The notes: generated by a model from the sequence alone, not told the origin. A stretch of DNA of 64,000 nucleotides from Bradyrhizobium sp. ORS 285 (GCF_900176205.1 NZ_LT859959.1:1426001-1490000); one strand, 5' to 3'. Numbered from the stretch's first letter, positions 43,936-52,878 are shown. Translations and numbers: made by a program.

Positions 43936-43964
43936 CAATCCACCCATTTTTTCCCAGTTGCCAA
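43936..43964 (+). promoter_or_regulatory. 29-nt element shared with 45047-45075 (copy 1)
   Basis: It begins CAATCCACCCA and ends CAGTTGCCAA; 25 of 29 bases match the second copy. It lies 119 nt upstream of the start of the exported Cys-rich repeat gene. It is probably a shared promoter or operator. Confidence 0.5.
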
Positions 43965-44083
43965 ATCCTGATCGTCAGCGCAGCGTTTTGCGCGACGACA
44001 TACTGACAATTTCAAATCGAGCGTCACGCGAAACGTTGCGTCGGCGACATGAATTCAAACCCAATGCCATTGAGGATCGACCC

Positions 44084-45007
44084 ATGATCAATCGCTTCGG
44101 ATGGATGCTCGCTTTAGGTCTGGCGGCGGCGACAGGATTCGCTGCGACGCAGGCGCTGGCGCAGACCGATGCGCAACGCAATGCGATCAAGTCGGCCTGC
44201 CGGTCGGACTACATGTCGAAATGCTCCAGCGTGACGCCGGGCGGCGCCGCGGCGTTCCAGTGTCTGCAGAAGAACATGGCGAGCCTGTCGTCATCGTGTC
44301 AGACAGCGGTGAAGGCGCTCGAGCCGGCTGCGGAGGCGAAGCCGGCTGCGGAGGCGAAGCCGGCGGCCCCACCGCCGCCCGCAGCGAGCAAGCCGGTCGC
44401 CGCCGAAGCAAGCCCGCCGGCCGAGCCGCCGAAGGCGGTCGCGCAGCCGGCACCGGCGGCTGCTCCGCCTCAGGCTGTCGCGGTCGCAAAACCTGAGCCG
44501 GCCAAGCCGGAGCCCATCAAGCCAGAGCCGGCCAAGCCGGCCGTGGCGGCGCCGGCCGCAAAGCCGAGCGAGGCGCAGGTCGCGGCGATCCGCAGCGCCT
44601 GTAGCGCGGACTATCGCAAGGTCTGCAGCAGCGTGCCGCCGGGCGGCTCGGCGGCGCTGCAATGTCTGGAGCAGAACAAGGCTAGGGTATCAGCATCCTG
44701 CGCTCAGGCGATTGCAGGCGGAGCTGCGACTCCAGCGGCAAAAAGCGCGGCCGTCGCGGCTGTGCCTGTGGCGCCCCCCGCGGCGACACCGGCCGCGGCG
44801 CCCGCGGCTCCTGCCATGGTGCTGCGTCCGCTGCGCCCCTTGGAGGAGCTGCGCATCGTCAGGGCCGCGTGCGGCGCAGATGCGCGCGCGTTCTGCAGCG
44901 GCGTCGACGCAGGCGGCGGCCGGATCGCGCAGTGCCTGGCGGCCAATGCGAGCGCGCTGTCGCCGAGCTGCAAGGGCATGCTGGCGGAGTTTGCCGTCAA
45001 TCGGTAA
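44084..45007 (+). CDS. Exported protein with three Cys-rich repeats and Pro/Ala/Lys linkers
   Basis: The ATG at 44084 follows TGAGGATC and gives 307 residues. Residues 1-26 form a signal peptide ending ATQALA. Three repeats share exactly C-x7-C-x12-C-x11-C (first at Cys39, 47, 60, 72), as in the Cys-rich repeat family also found in Golgi GLG1 (PF00839-like). They are separated by AEAKPAAEAKPAAPPPP and KPEPAKPEPIKPEPAKP type linkers, typical of flexible spacers in the periplasm or cell envelope. Four Cys per repeat suggest two disulfides each. The function is unknown. Confidence 0.82.
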   Translation: MINRFGWMLALGLAAATGFAATQALAQTDAQRNAIKSACRSDYMSKCSSVTPGGAAAFQCLQKNMASLSSSCQTAVKALEPAAEAKPAAEAKPAAPPPPAASKPVAAEASPPAEPPKAVAQPAPAAAPPQAVAVAKPEPAKPEPIKPEPAKPAVAAPAAKPSEAQVAAIRSACSADYRKVCSSVPPGGSAALQCLEQNKARVSASCAQAIAGGAATPAAKSAAVAAVPVAPPAATPAAAPAAPAMVLRPLRPLEELRIVRAACGADARAFCSGVDAGGGRIAQCLAANASALSPSCKGMLAEFAVNR

Positions 45008-45046
45008 CGGGGTCTGCGCAAATGCGAACCGACGAAGCCGCAGCTT

Positions 45047-45075
45047 CAATCCACCCAAATTGTCACAGTTGCCAA
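45047..45075 (+). promoter_or_regulatory. 29-nt element shared with 43936-43964 (copy 2)
   Basis: It begins CAATCCACCCA and ends CAGTTGCCAA, 71 nt before the start of the small exported Cys protein gene. Two neighbouring genes for exported Cys-containing proteins thus share the same upstream element. Confidence 0.5.
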
Positions 45076-45145
45076 GGTCAGGCGCGCTCGGCAGATTTCG
45101 AACAGGGTGGATATTTTACTAACGAATGATCATCAGGAGTTCGAC

Positions 45146-45385
45146 ATGCGCGCCATTCTTTCACGTATCGTTCTTTCCACCCTGTGCGGCCTTTTCGTCC
45201 TGGCCTTGATGCCCTTCGTATCAATCTCGGACGCCAATGCCGTCGTCTGCGCACGCGGTGTCGTCCGCGCTGGCTGTGCCGGCGCGGGCGGCGCCGTGGT
45301 CGTCCGCAAGCCGCCGGTGGCGGCTGCGACGGCCGCCTGCCGCACCGTGCTGGTGAACGGTGTGTGGGTGCGCCGCTGCGTTTAA
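45146..45385 (+). CDS. Small exported protein with Cys pairs
   Basis: AGGAG 7 nt before the ATG at 45146 gives 79 residues: a signal peptide (ILSRIVLSTLCGLFVLALMPF...DANA), then VVCARGVVRAGCAGAGG and a C-terminal TAACRTVLVNGVWVRRCV. The mature chain is only about 45 residues with four Cys, so a small disulfide-bonded periplasmic protein is likely. I recognise no named family. It lies downstream of the Cys-rich repeat gene. Confidence 0.7.
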   Translation: MRAILSRIVLSTLCGLFVLALMPFVSISDANAVVCARGVVRAGCAGAGGAVVVRKPPVAAATAACRTVLVNGVWVRRCV

Positions 45386-45549
45386 GCTGCGCTTAATAAG
45401 TATTCGGTATCGCATTATTCGAATCGTTAATTGCGGCGCGAGAGTTTTACGCGCCGCATGCTGCTTTGCATAAGCAAGGTAAGCTGTATTTAACGGTGCT
45501 CCCGGCAAGGTGCGGTCTGTATCCACTTGCAATTCGATGGGAGAGGGCC

Positions 45550-46347
45550 ATGGCGTTCTGGCGCTGGCTGCGTGATGCAGCCCTGGCAGCTGCGGTAGTC
45601 ACGGTTATCGGCAACACGGCATTCGCAGCCGGCTTGAAGGAAGAGATCGCGTCGACCGGCAAGCTCCGCGTCGCCATCGCGGTTGGTCCGGCGGGCGGCG
45701 CATTCTGGTGCGTCAAGTCCGACAGCGGCTATGCCGGCGTGCCGGTCGAGCTCGGCAAGGCCATGGCCGCGCAGGTCGGCGTGCCCGTCGAGTTCGTCGA
45801 GCATCCGAATTCCAATGCGATCACGGATGAAGCCGGGAAGGGCACCTGGGATGTGGCGTTCATGCCGAAGGACGCGGAGCGCGAGACCAAGGTCTCGTTT
45901 GGACCCGTCTATGATTCGGTCGAGACCACCTTCATCATTCGCTCCGGTCTCGACGCTGCCAACATCGCGGCGCTCGATCAGGCGGGCCACGAGATCGGCG
46001 CCATCAACGACACGACGGTCATGCGGGGCGCAAAGGCGTTCCTCAAGAAGGCGACCATCACCGGCTTCAAATCCTATGAGGAGGTCTACGCGCTGCTGAG
46101 CGCCGGCGAGATCGATGCGGTGGCTTTGGCGCGCGATCAATTGAACCTCATCGCCAAGCAGATCCCCGGCACAAAGGTGCTCGCAGAGACCTTCAAGAAG
46201 ACCGACACCGCGGTCGCGGTCCCGCTGAAGCATCCGCAGTCGCTGGCGTTTGTGACCAAGTTCATGACCGAGGCCAAGGCGAACGGCATGCTCAAGAAGG
46301 CCTACGGCGCCAACAATCTCAGCGAGTCGACGCTGCTCACGCAGTGA
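45550..46347 (+). CDS. Periplasmic solute-binding protein, family 3
   Basis: The ATG at 45550 (GGGAGAGGG upstream) gives 265 residues: a signal peptide (AALAAAVVTVIGNTAFA), then LRVAIAVGPAGGAFWCVKSDSGYAGVPVELGKAMAAQVGV and EIGAINDTTVMRGAKAFLKKA. This is the amino-acid-type binding fold of polar or organic-acid ABC importers. No permease or ATPase gene is adjacent, so it is an orphan binding protein or works with distant partners. Confidence 0.85.
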   Translation: MAFWRWLRDAALAAAVVTVIGNTAFAAGLKEEIASTGKLRVAIAVGPAGGAFWCVKSDSGYAGVPVELGKAMAAQVGVPVEFVEHPNSNAITDEAGKGTWDVAFMPKDAERETKVSFGPVYDSVETTFIIRSGLDAANIAALDQAGHEIGAINDTTVMRGAKAFLKKATITGFKSYEEVYALLSAGEIDAVALARDQLNLIAKQIPGTKVLAETFKKTDTAVAVPLKHPQSLAFVTKFMTEAKANGMLKKAYGANNLSESTLLTQ

Positions 46348-46382
46348 GGGTGTCGGCCTCCTTCAGTTAACTCCACGATTGA

Positions 46383-46411
46383 ACTCTCCCCGCGTACCCG
46401 CGAGGGAGAGT
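46383..46411. terminator. Bidirectional hairpin terminator between convergent genes
   Basis: ACTCTCCC (46383-46390) pairs with GGGAGAGT (46404-46411), and the loop adds CGCG/CGCG pairing. CTTTCGTT follows on the plus strand. It sits between the stops of two convergent binding-protein genes. Confidence 0.6.
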
Positions 46412-46440
46412 CTTTCGTTCCAGACCTCGACGCACGCCAA

Positions 46441-47235
46441 TTAGTTCGGCGACCTCCTGACGATCGGATCCAGCCCGCTCTCCGTAATCGTCTTGCGCGC
46501 ATCCGGTGACTGCAGGAAATGGATCAGCGCCTTGCCGGCCTCCGGCTCCTTGGCGTTGGTGGCGATGCCTGCCGAGAACACGGTGATCTTCTGCAAGCCT
46601 GCCGGCAGCGGGCCGACGATGTCGATGCCGTGCACCGGCTTGAGTTCGCTGATCTGCTGGAAGCCGATCTCGGCCTCGCCCTGCGCCACGATCTCGCCGA
46701 CCGGGGTTGCCGGAATCATCCGCGCCTTGCCCTTCATCTCCTCCCTGATGCCGAGCTTGTCGAACATCTCGGTCGAGACGTAGACGCCGCTGGCGCTGTC
46801 CGAATAGGCGATGGTCTTCGCGGCGATCAGCATGCGCTTCACCGCGTCGGCATTCGAGATATCGGGGTGGGGCGTTCCGGACTTGACGGCGACGCCGATC
46901 GGCGAGTTGGCGAGCTCGACATAGCTGTCGGGCATCACTTTACCCTTGGTGGTGAGATCGCTCAGTGCGTAGCCGACCATGATCAGCACGTCCGCGGGCT
47001 CGCCGCGCTCGAGGCGAACCGGAATCGCGTTCGCCGTCGTTCCCATCGATGGGCCATAGGCGATGCTGACCTTGTGGCCGGAGCGCCGCTCGAACTCCGG
47101 CACCAGGGATTTGAAGGCAGCGGTCATGCCGCCTGAGATCATCACATGGATGTCGGCGGCTTGAGCTGCAGTGGTGACGAGGATGGCGGCCGAGGCGGCA
47201 AGGCCAAGGGTGCGGAGACGGGTCGTGATTGTCAT
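46441..47235 (-). CDS. Periplasmic ModA-like substrate-binding protein
   Basis: The 264-residue protein has a signal peptide (LGLAASAAILVTTAAQAAD), then IHVMISGGMTAAFKSLVPEFERRSGHKVSIAYGPSMG, ADVLIMVGYALSDL and IAYSDSASGVYVSTEMFDKLGI. These are typical of the molybdate/anion-type extracellular binding proteins (SBP_bac_11). No modBC genes are near. In this subfamily the ligand is often not molybdate, so specificity is left open. Confidence 0.82.
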   Translation of the reverse strand: MTITTRLRTLGLAASAAILVTTAAQAADIHVMISGGMTAAFKSLVPEFERRSGHKVSIAYGPSMGTTANAIPVRLERGEPADVLIMVGYALSDLTTKGKVMPDSYVELANSPIGVAVKSGTPHPDISNADAVKRMLIAAKTIAYSDSASGVYVSTEMFDKLGIREEMKGKARMIPATPVGEIVAQGEAEIGFQQISELKPVHGIDIVGPLPAGLQKITVFSAGIATNAKEPEAGKALIHFLQSPDARKTITESGLDPIVRRSPN

Positions 47236-47430
47236 AGGCAGGCTCCGGGCGGACCGCTCAAAGCGGAGGGCGCCCTGGATAGCGCGGCCTTGCCGGGAAG
47301 ACCAGCCTCGGACGCGCAGGGCCGCGCGACTGCGAGCTCCGCGGGGGCCCCGCTCTTGCCACCATCATTCGCCATGCTTGTGGCGTCGCCGTGTTTGCAG
47401 TGCGGCGAACGCGTCGACCGGTTCTGCCGA

Positions 47431-48918
47431 TCAACTCGCCTGGTAGGACGGGGCCGACGCCAGGAAGTCGCCATAGGCGTCCGCGTCGGGAGGCGTGAAC
47501 ATTTCTGCCACGAGATTTCGCTTCCGCCGCTTCGCGCCGATGTCGGCCAGCAGCTCGTCGAAATGCTTGAAGTGATAAGGCGCAACGCAGAGTCCGCCAT
47601 AGACGCCCGCGGCCGGACGTTCGACCCGCTTGAAGTGCAGCATCATCTCGATGTTGTCGCGCATCTCGCGCTCGCTCGGCTGATGCGCGAGCTGCTTGTC
47701 TGCGTAGCGCACCAGCCAATGCGCCGCCATATCGGCGCAGAGCACCGTGCAGAAACTGGAGTTGAAGCCGACGAAGCCCATGTCGGGCAGGTCCGGATTG
47801 GCGATCAGCCGGTACAGGCGATACTGCCCGTCGGGATCGACCAGCTTGGCGCGGTCGGCCTCGGAGAGGAAGGGGACGCCGAGCTTGTAGCCAATGGCGA
47901 GGACGGCGACATCGGCCGCAATGCGCTCGCCGTTGCTGGCGACGATCGTATTCGCCTCGTAGTGATCGAAGGTGCCCAGCACCGCCTTGATCCGGCCGTC
48001 GGCCACCATCGGGAAGAAGTCGGGCGTCGCGATCGGCACCGAGCAGTTGACCCCTTCCTCGATCCGCTCCTTGGGCACCATGTTGCATTGGGCGAGCTTG
48101 AGCTGTGCCTTGAGGAGGCTCTCCAGGCCACGCCAATTGGCCCACACCAGCGGCTTGGCGAGAAGGTGAGCGAGGCGGGAGAGCGGGCCGATGCCCCAAC
48201 TCGCGAACATCTGCTCCTGCGCGCGAATGTAGAGGATGCGCTTGAAGTTGATGAGGCCGCCGATGAAATAGGGGATGCGCCACACCGGCTCGCGAAACAC
48301 GATGGTCACCGAGCGTGCGCCGGAGCGCACGGCGTTGACTGCGATATCGGTGGCTGACTTCGAGCCGCCGAGCACGACGACATTGCGGCCCTTGGCAAAG
48401 CTGGGATCGTTGTATTTCGAAGAGTGCAGGATGGTGCCGCCAGCCGCCCTGAACTCATCCTCACCAGGAAGCGACAATGTCTGCGGCTCGTTGAACTGGC
48501 CGGTGCACACGGCGACGAAATCGAACTCTTCACGGCCGGTGTGATCGCCGGTCTTCAGATCGAGCGTCCAGCCTGGCTTGCCGTCGGCACGCCGTTGCAT
48601 CGACAGCACCGTGGTGTTCAGCCGCATCAGTCGCGTCAGGTCGTGGCTCCTCGCGTAGTCAGCCAGGTAGGCGTAGACCTGCGGTCCCCTGGGCCACTGC
48701 GGATAGCTGTCGGGCATGGCCTTGTCGGTGTAGCGATAGAGCTCCTTGGGGCTCTGCGTCTGCACGTCAGGATAGGAGCGTGCCGGCTCCCAGACGCCGC
48801 CAAGGTCGGCGCTGCGCTCGATGATGGTGACATTGTGGCCGCGGGCGTTGAATGCCTTGGCTGCGGCGAGGCCGGAGACACCGGCGCCGATCACGCAGAC
48901 GTTCTTTCGAGTGATCAT
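47431..48918 (-). CDS. Flavin-containing monooxygenase
   Basis: In this 495-residue protein, CVIGAGVSGLAAAKAF is the FAD site, VVVLGGSKSATDIAVNAV the NADPH site, and the FMO fingerprint region appears as FREPVWRIPYFIGG between them. VLAIGYKLGVPFLSEAD is near the C-terminal FAD contact. Members oxygenate N or S nucleophiles or ketones. AGGAGG 5 nt before the ATG at 48918 is a strong start. A cupin gene in the same direction lies 272 nt upstream and an AraC regulator diverges from that, so the three may form one catabolic unit. Confidence 0.87.
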   Translation of the reverse strand: MITRKNVCVIGAGVSGLAAAKAFNARGHNVTIIERSADLGGVWEPARSYPDVQTQSPKELYRYTDKAMPDSYPQWPRGPQVYAYLADYARSHDLTRLMRLNTTVLSMQRRADGKPGWTLDLKTGDHTGREEFDFVAVCTGQFNEPQTLSLPGEDEFRAAGGTILHSSKYNDPSFAKGRNVVVLGGSKSATDIAVNAVRSGARSVTIVFREPVWRIPYFIGGLINFKRILYIRAQEQMFASWGIGPLSRLAHLLAKPLVWANWRGLESLLKAQLKLAQCNMVPKERIEEGVNCSVPIATPDFFPMVADGRIKAVLGTFDHYEANTIVASNGERIAADVAVLAIGYKLGVPFLSEADRAKLVDPDGQYRLYRLIANPDLPDMGFVGFNSSFCTVLCADMAAHWLVRYADKQLAHQPSEREMRDNIEMMLHFKRVERPAAGVYGGLCVAPYHFKHFDELLADIGAKRRKRNLVAEMFTPPDADAYGDFLASAPSYQAS

Positions 48919-49190
48919 GGGACCTCCTGTTGTCGAGCGAAGCCGCGTGCGGACAGCCTTGACCGGCCGCGCTGCAAGAGCTCGCTGAGAACGTGATGAT
49001 GACGAAGGTCGCCCGGCGCGACCGCTGTATGCGACGATGGATAGGCCAGCGTCGGACGCGGCGAGACCGCTCTCGCCGGTCAGAAATCGTTCAAGCCAAT
49101 CCCCCGCTCATTCGGCGAGGCGTGCAGCACCGATCGCACTCACGGCGCGCTACGCTGCAGTGATGAGCTTGTGGGGCCCGACGTCGTCGC

Positions 49191-49640
49191 CTAGTCGTTG
49201 GCCTCAGGCGGCAGGAAGTTGACCTCGTGCTCGGCGGAGATCCGCACGACTTCTGCGGGGTCTGCCAGATTGTCCAGCATGTTGAACAGCGCCTCGAGCT
49301 TCTGCATCGGCGACACCCAGAACAGCGCCTTCGCCGGCTTGTCCGACTTGTTGAAGTAGCCATGCGGAATGCCGCGCGGCATGCGCACGAGATCGCCGGC
49401 ATGCGCCTTCACCCAGACGCCGTCGAGCTTGAGATCGAGCACGCCCTCCTGCACCAGGATGAACTCATCCTGGGTGGGATGGACGTGAACCGGGACGAAC
49501 TGTCCGGGATCGCTGTTGGTCTCGAACGCGAAGGTGGAGTCGGTGACGGCCTTGGGGAAATAGAGCTGACCCAGGATGTTCCAGGTCTTGCCGGCATAGC
49601 CGGTGCCGGCGGGCGTGATGCCTTTTTCCAGTGTGGTCAT
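49191..49640 (-). CDS. Cupin domain protein
   Basis: GGAGA 7 nt before the ATG at 49640 gives 149 residues. VPVHVHPTQDEFILVQEGVLDLKLDG is cupin motif 1 (HxH...E) and GDLVRMPRGIPHGYFN is motif 2 with the third His, so a metal site is intact. It could be a small dioxygenase or isomerase. A 133-nt gap separates it from a divergent AraC gene, the probable regulator. Confidence 0.83.
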   Translation of the reverse strand: MTTLEKGITPAGTGYAGKTWNILGQLYFPKAVTDSTFAFETNSDPGQFVPVHVHPTQDEFILVQEGVLDLKLDGVWVKAHAGDLVRMPRGIPHGYFNKSDKPAKALFWVSPMQKLEALFNMLDNLADPAEVVRISAEHEVNFLPPEAND

Positions 49641-49773
49641 GGCGGATCTCCTTGCTGCACACGCAGGGAGGATCGAGCAGATCGCGGCGCGGTGTCTATC
49701 CAGAAAACGAATCCCTCGACGCCAGTTGCTAATTATTATAGGTTTCAAACGATTTCGACAGACGATGTGAGCC

Positions 49774-50817
49774 ATGACTGCCGACGCAGCCGCTGATCGT
49801 AGTTGGAAGGGAGCCGCCTTGCCGCGGCTCGCCGCCTATCGCCGTGTTGCAACGCACGATGTCGATGAGGCCGCTGAACAAATAGGCCGCATCTTCTGTC
49901 CGCATGGGCTGCAGCCCAAGGCAGAAACTGCGCGCGATTTCCTCGCGCTGCATAATTGCGCGGCATTTGACGGCTTCTCCATCAACTACGTCGAATATGG
50001 CGGCGTGGTCACGATTGATCCCGGCTGCCTCGATCGCTTCTTCCTGGTTCAACTGCCATTCGCAGGAGCAGCAAGCGTCCACACGGCTTCGCGCGAGGTG
50101 GCGACGGAGCCGAATAGCGCGGCCTCCTTGTTGTCGCCGACGATGCCGACGCGCATGGTGTGGGACAATTGCGCCCAGCTGATCCTGCTGCTCGATCGCC
50201 GGATGGTCGAGCAGCGCGCGGCGGCGCTCTCGGGCCGCTCGGTGCAGCCCATCGAGTTCGATCCCGCGATCGCTTTGTCTGCGGAGCGTGGTTCGCGGCT
50301 GCGGGCGCACATGCTCGCGCTCGCCGAGCTTGCAGAAAGCCTCGCGGGGGAGGGGAGGCTGTCGGCCGTCGCCGCCGCCGATTGGCGCGAGACGCTGTTG
50401 GACATCCTGTTCCAGCAGCCGAGCGGCGGGCTCTCGGAGGCGATCAGGCTCCATTCCGGAAAGAGCGACGCGCTGCCCAAGGCTGTTCGCCGCGCCCGCG
50501 ATCTGCTCGCCGCGCAGGCCACGGAGCCGCTCGATCTCTCGGAGCTCGCAGCGGCCGCAGGTGTCGGCATCCGCGCGCTGCAGGGCGGCTTCCGCCGCCA
50601 TTTCGGCATGTCGATCTCGGACATGCTGCTCGACATCCGGCTGGCCCGGCTGAATGCGCAGTTGCTGACGGCCTCTCCTGAGGCCCGCATCATCGACCTC
50701 GCCTTCGAGCTCGGCTTCACCCATCTCGGGCGGATGGCGGGCGCCTATCGTGACAAGTTCGGTGAGCCACCGTCAGCGACGCTGCAACGCGTGCAGCGCG
50801 GCCGCTTCACGAATTGA
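49774..50817 (+). CDS. AraC family transcriptional regulator (AraC-binding-like sensor)
   Basis: The 347-residue protein has an N-terminal ligand-binding region (about 1-215, including FDGFSINYVEYGG and CLDRFFLVQLPFAG) of the PF14525 type. The C-terminal HTH pair (LDLSELAAAAGVGIRALQGGFRRHFGMS and IIDLAFELGFTHLGRMAGAYRDKFGEPPSATL) is intact. It is divergent from the cupin gene and is its likely activator. Its 3' end overlaps the convergent phaZ by 11 nt. Confidence 0.9.
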   Translation: MTADAAADRSWKGAALPRLAAYRRVATHDVDEAAEQIGRIFCPHGLQPKAETARDFLALHNCAAFDGFSINYVEYGGVVTIDPGCLDRFFLVQLPFAGAASVHTASREVATEPNSAASLLSPTMPTRMVWDNCAQLILLLDRRMVEQRAAALSGRSVQPIEFDPAIALSAERGSRLRAHMLALAELAESLAGEGRLSAVAAADWRETLLDILFQQPSGGLSEAIRLHSGKSDALPKAVRRARDLLAAQATEPLDLSELAAAAGVGIRALQGGFRRHFGMSISDMLLDIRLARLNAQLLTASPEARIIDLAFELGFTHLGRMAGAYRDKFGEPPSATLQRVQRGRFTN

Positions 50818-52027
50818 CGTGGACGAAGTCGCGCAGCAGCGGATAGATCTCGTTATTCCACTTCTTGCCGCTGAAAACGCCGTAATGTCCGACGCCGGCC
50901 TGCATGTGATGGACGCGGCGATAGGCGCGCACATTGGTGCAGATGTCCTGTGCTGAGAGCGTCTGGCCGATCGAGCAGATATCGTCCCGCTCGCCTTCGA
51001 CGGTCATGAGCCCGATGCGTCTGACGGCCTTGGGATCGACCGGATTGCCGCGATGCATGAGCTTGCCTTGCGGCAGCAGATGCTCCTGGAAGACGTCGCG
51101 CACGGTCTCGATGTAGAACTCCGCCGGGAGGTCCATGACGGCGAAGTATTCGTCATAGAACGTCTTGATGGTCTCGGCCTTGTCGACCTCGCCCTTGGCG
51201 AGATGATCGGCGAGATCCATGTGCTGCTTGACGTGGCGCTCGAGATTCATCGAGACGAAGGCCGTGAGCTGCACGAAGCCCGGATACACTTTCCGGAACG
51301 CACCCCTGCATTGGAAGGGCACGTAGTGGATCAGATTGTCTTCGAACCAGTCGATCGGCTTGCTCTTGGCGAACTCGTTGACTTTGGTCGGCTGTATCCG
51401 CGTGTCGATCGGTCCGGCCATTAAGGTCAGCGTCGCCGGTCGGGACGGGTGGTTGCCCTCGCACATCACGGCGGTCGCGGCCAAGGCCGAGACCGAGGGC
51501 TGGCAGATCGCGACCATGTGCGGCCGTGGTCCGAGCTGGCCGAGAAACGTGATGAGATGATCGGTATAATCTTCCAGTCCAAAGCGGCCCTGGTCACGGG
51601 GGATATCGCGGGGATTGTGCCAGTCCGTGATGTAGACGTCGTGGTCCTGCAGCAGCGTCTTCACCGTACCGCGCAACAGCGTGGCGAAGTGTCCGGACAT
51701 CGGGGCGACCAGCAACACCTTGGGCTGGTCCGCAGCGCCGTCCTTCTTGAAGTGCAGGAGCGAGCCGAACGGGGTCTTGAACGTCACCTCCTCGGTGACA
51801 CCGAGCTCGCGATTGCCGACCATCACGCTGTCGATGCCGTAGGCCGGCCGCGCATAGGTCAGGGCCGAGCGCGAGATCAGTTCGAATGCCGCCGACACGC
51901 GCCGCATGGCGCGGCTGGAGAGGCCTGACGGGATCAGGTTGAGATAGCGCATGGCGGCCGCTGCGCCCTGGCGCCAGGGCTCGGTCAAATCCATGTGGTT
52001 CTGATAGGCTTGGTAAAGCAGCGCCAT
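50807..52027 (-). CDS. phaZ: Intracellular polyhydroxybutyrate depolymerase
   Basis: The 406-residue cytoplasmic enzyme mobilises native PHB granules. MLYQAYQ-like N-terminus MALLYQAYQNHMDLTEPWR and VAICQPSVSALAA are diagnostic; the Cys of AICQP is the nucleophile replacing Ser in this family. VEGERDDICSIGQT holds the Asp, and AGVGHYGVFSGKKWNNEIYP the His. The gene is alone on the minus strand; a 7-bp palindrome lies 18 nt upstream of the start and may be an operator. Confidence 0.94.
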   Translation of the reverse strand: MALLYQAYQNHMDLTEPWRQGAAAAMRYLNLIPSGLSSRAMRRVSAAFELISRSALTYARPAYGIDSVMVGNRELGVTEEVTFKTPFGSLLHFKKDGAADQPKVLLVAPMSGHFATLLRGTVKTLLQDHDVYITDWHNPRDIPRDQGRFGLEDYTDHLITFLGQLGPRPHMVAICQPSVSALAATAVMCEGNHPSRPATLTLMAGPIDTRIQPTKVNEFAKSKPIDWFEDNLIHYVPFQCRGAFRKVYPGFVQLTAFVSMNLERHVKQHMDLADHLAKGEVDKAETIKTFYDEYFAVMDLPAEFYIETVRDVFQEHLLPQGKLMHRGNPVDPKAVRRIGLMTVEGERDDICSIGQTLSAQDICTNVRAYRRVHHMQAGVGHYGVFSGKKWNNEIYPLLRDFVHVNS

Positions 52028-52045
52028 CGGGTCCGATCCGTTACA

Positions 52046-52066
52046 GATATTGACCTATGCAATATC
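52046..52066. promoter_or_regulatory. Palindrome just upstream of phaZ
   Basis: GATATTG (52046-52052) and CAATATC (52060-52066) are exact complements around a 7-nt spacer, ending 18 nt before the phaZ start. The position overlaps the expected leader or promoter of phaZ, so it is a candidate repressor site. Confidence 0.5.
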
Positions 52067-52221
52067 GGAGCCAGAGCGGCTGAGTCTTGCCTGAAAAACT
52101 GGCATGTCGCTTGCTGAATGAAATCAACTGAAATCACTGGAGTATCCGGCTCCGCGCGAGCTACCGCAGCCCATTGCGGCTGCGCGGACCCGAACGAGAG
52201 ACGACAAAGGGGTAGGGCGAG

Positions 52222-52878
52222 ATGAGCAAAGCGACGTTGACGATCAGCAGCAAGAATTACTCGTCATGGTCGCTGCGCGGCTGGCTGCTCGCCAGGTTCG
52301 CCGGGCTCGATTTCGACGAGGTGATCGTCGGCCCGGACGATGCCTCCGCGCGCGCCGAGATTCTGCTGCTGTCATCGTCGATCCTGGTGCCCTGCCTGCG
52401 GCACGACGGCGCGACGATCTGGGATACGCTGGCCATCGCGGAATACCTCAACGAGACCTTCCCGCAGGCCGGCCTGCTGCCGACGGACCGCATCGCGCGT
52501 GCACATTGCCGCTCGATATCAGGCGAAATCCATTCCGGCTTCGCCACCTTGCGCGCCTCGCTGCCGGTCAATCTCAAAGGTCGTTTCCCCGGCTTCAAGG
52601 TCTGGACCCGCGCGCAGGCCGACATCGACCGCATCTGGGCGATCTGGCGCGACTGCCTGGACAAGTCCGGCGGCCCGTTCCTGTTCGGCCAGCAACGCGG
52701 GATGGCGGATGCGATGTATGCGCCTGTCGTGACGCGCTTCGTCACCTATGACGTCAAGCTCGAGCCGCAGCTCAAGGCCTATGCCGACCTGATCATGGCG
52801 ATGCCCGAGATGCAGGAATGGATCGCGGCGGCCAAGTCCGAGCCGGAGGAAATCGAGGAGCTCGAGGTCGAGTACTAA
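52222..52878 (+). CDS. Glutathione S-transferase
   Basis: The 218-residue cytoplasmic protein opens LTISSKNYSSWSLRGWLLARFAGLDF, the thioredoxin-fold domain with a Ser-rich catalytic turn (SSWS). SSILVPCLRHDGATIWDTLAIAEYLNE is the cis-Pro and glutathione-binding segment, and an all-helical C-terminal domain ends EWIAAAKSEPEEIEELEVEY. The substrate is unknown. It diverges from phaZ. Confidence 0.9.
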   Translation: MSKATLTISSKNYSSWSLRGWLLARFAGLDFDEVIVGPDDASARAEILLLSSSILVPCLRHDGATIWDTLAIAEYLNETFPQAGLLPTDRIARAHCRSISGEIHSGFATLRASLPVNLKGRFPGFKVWTRAQADIDRIWAIWRDCLDKSGGPFLFGQQRGMADAMYAPVVTRFVTYDVKLEPQLKAYADLIMAMPEMQEWIAAAKSEPEEIEELEVEY

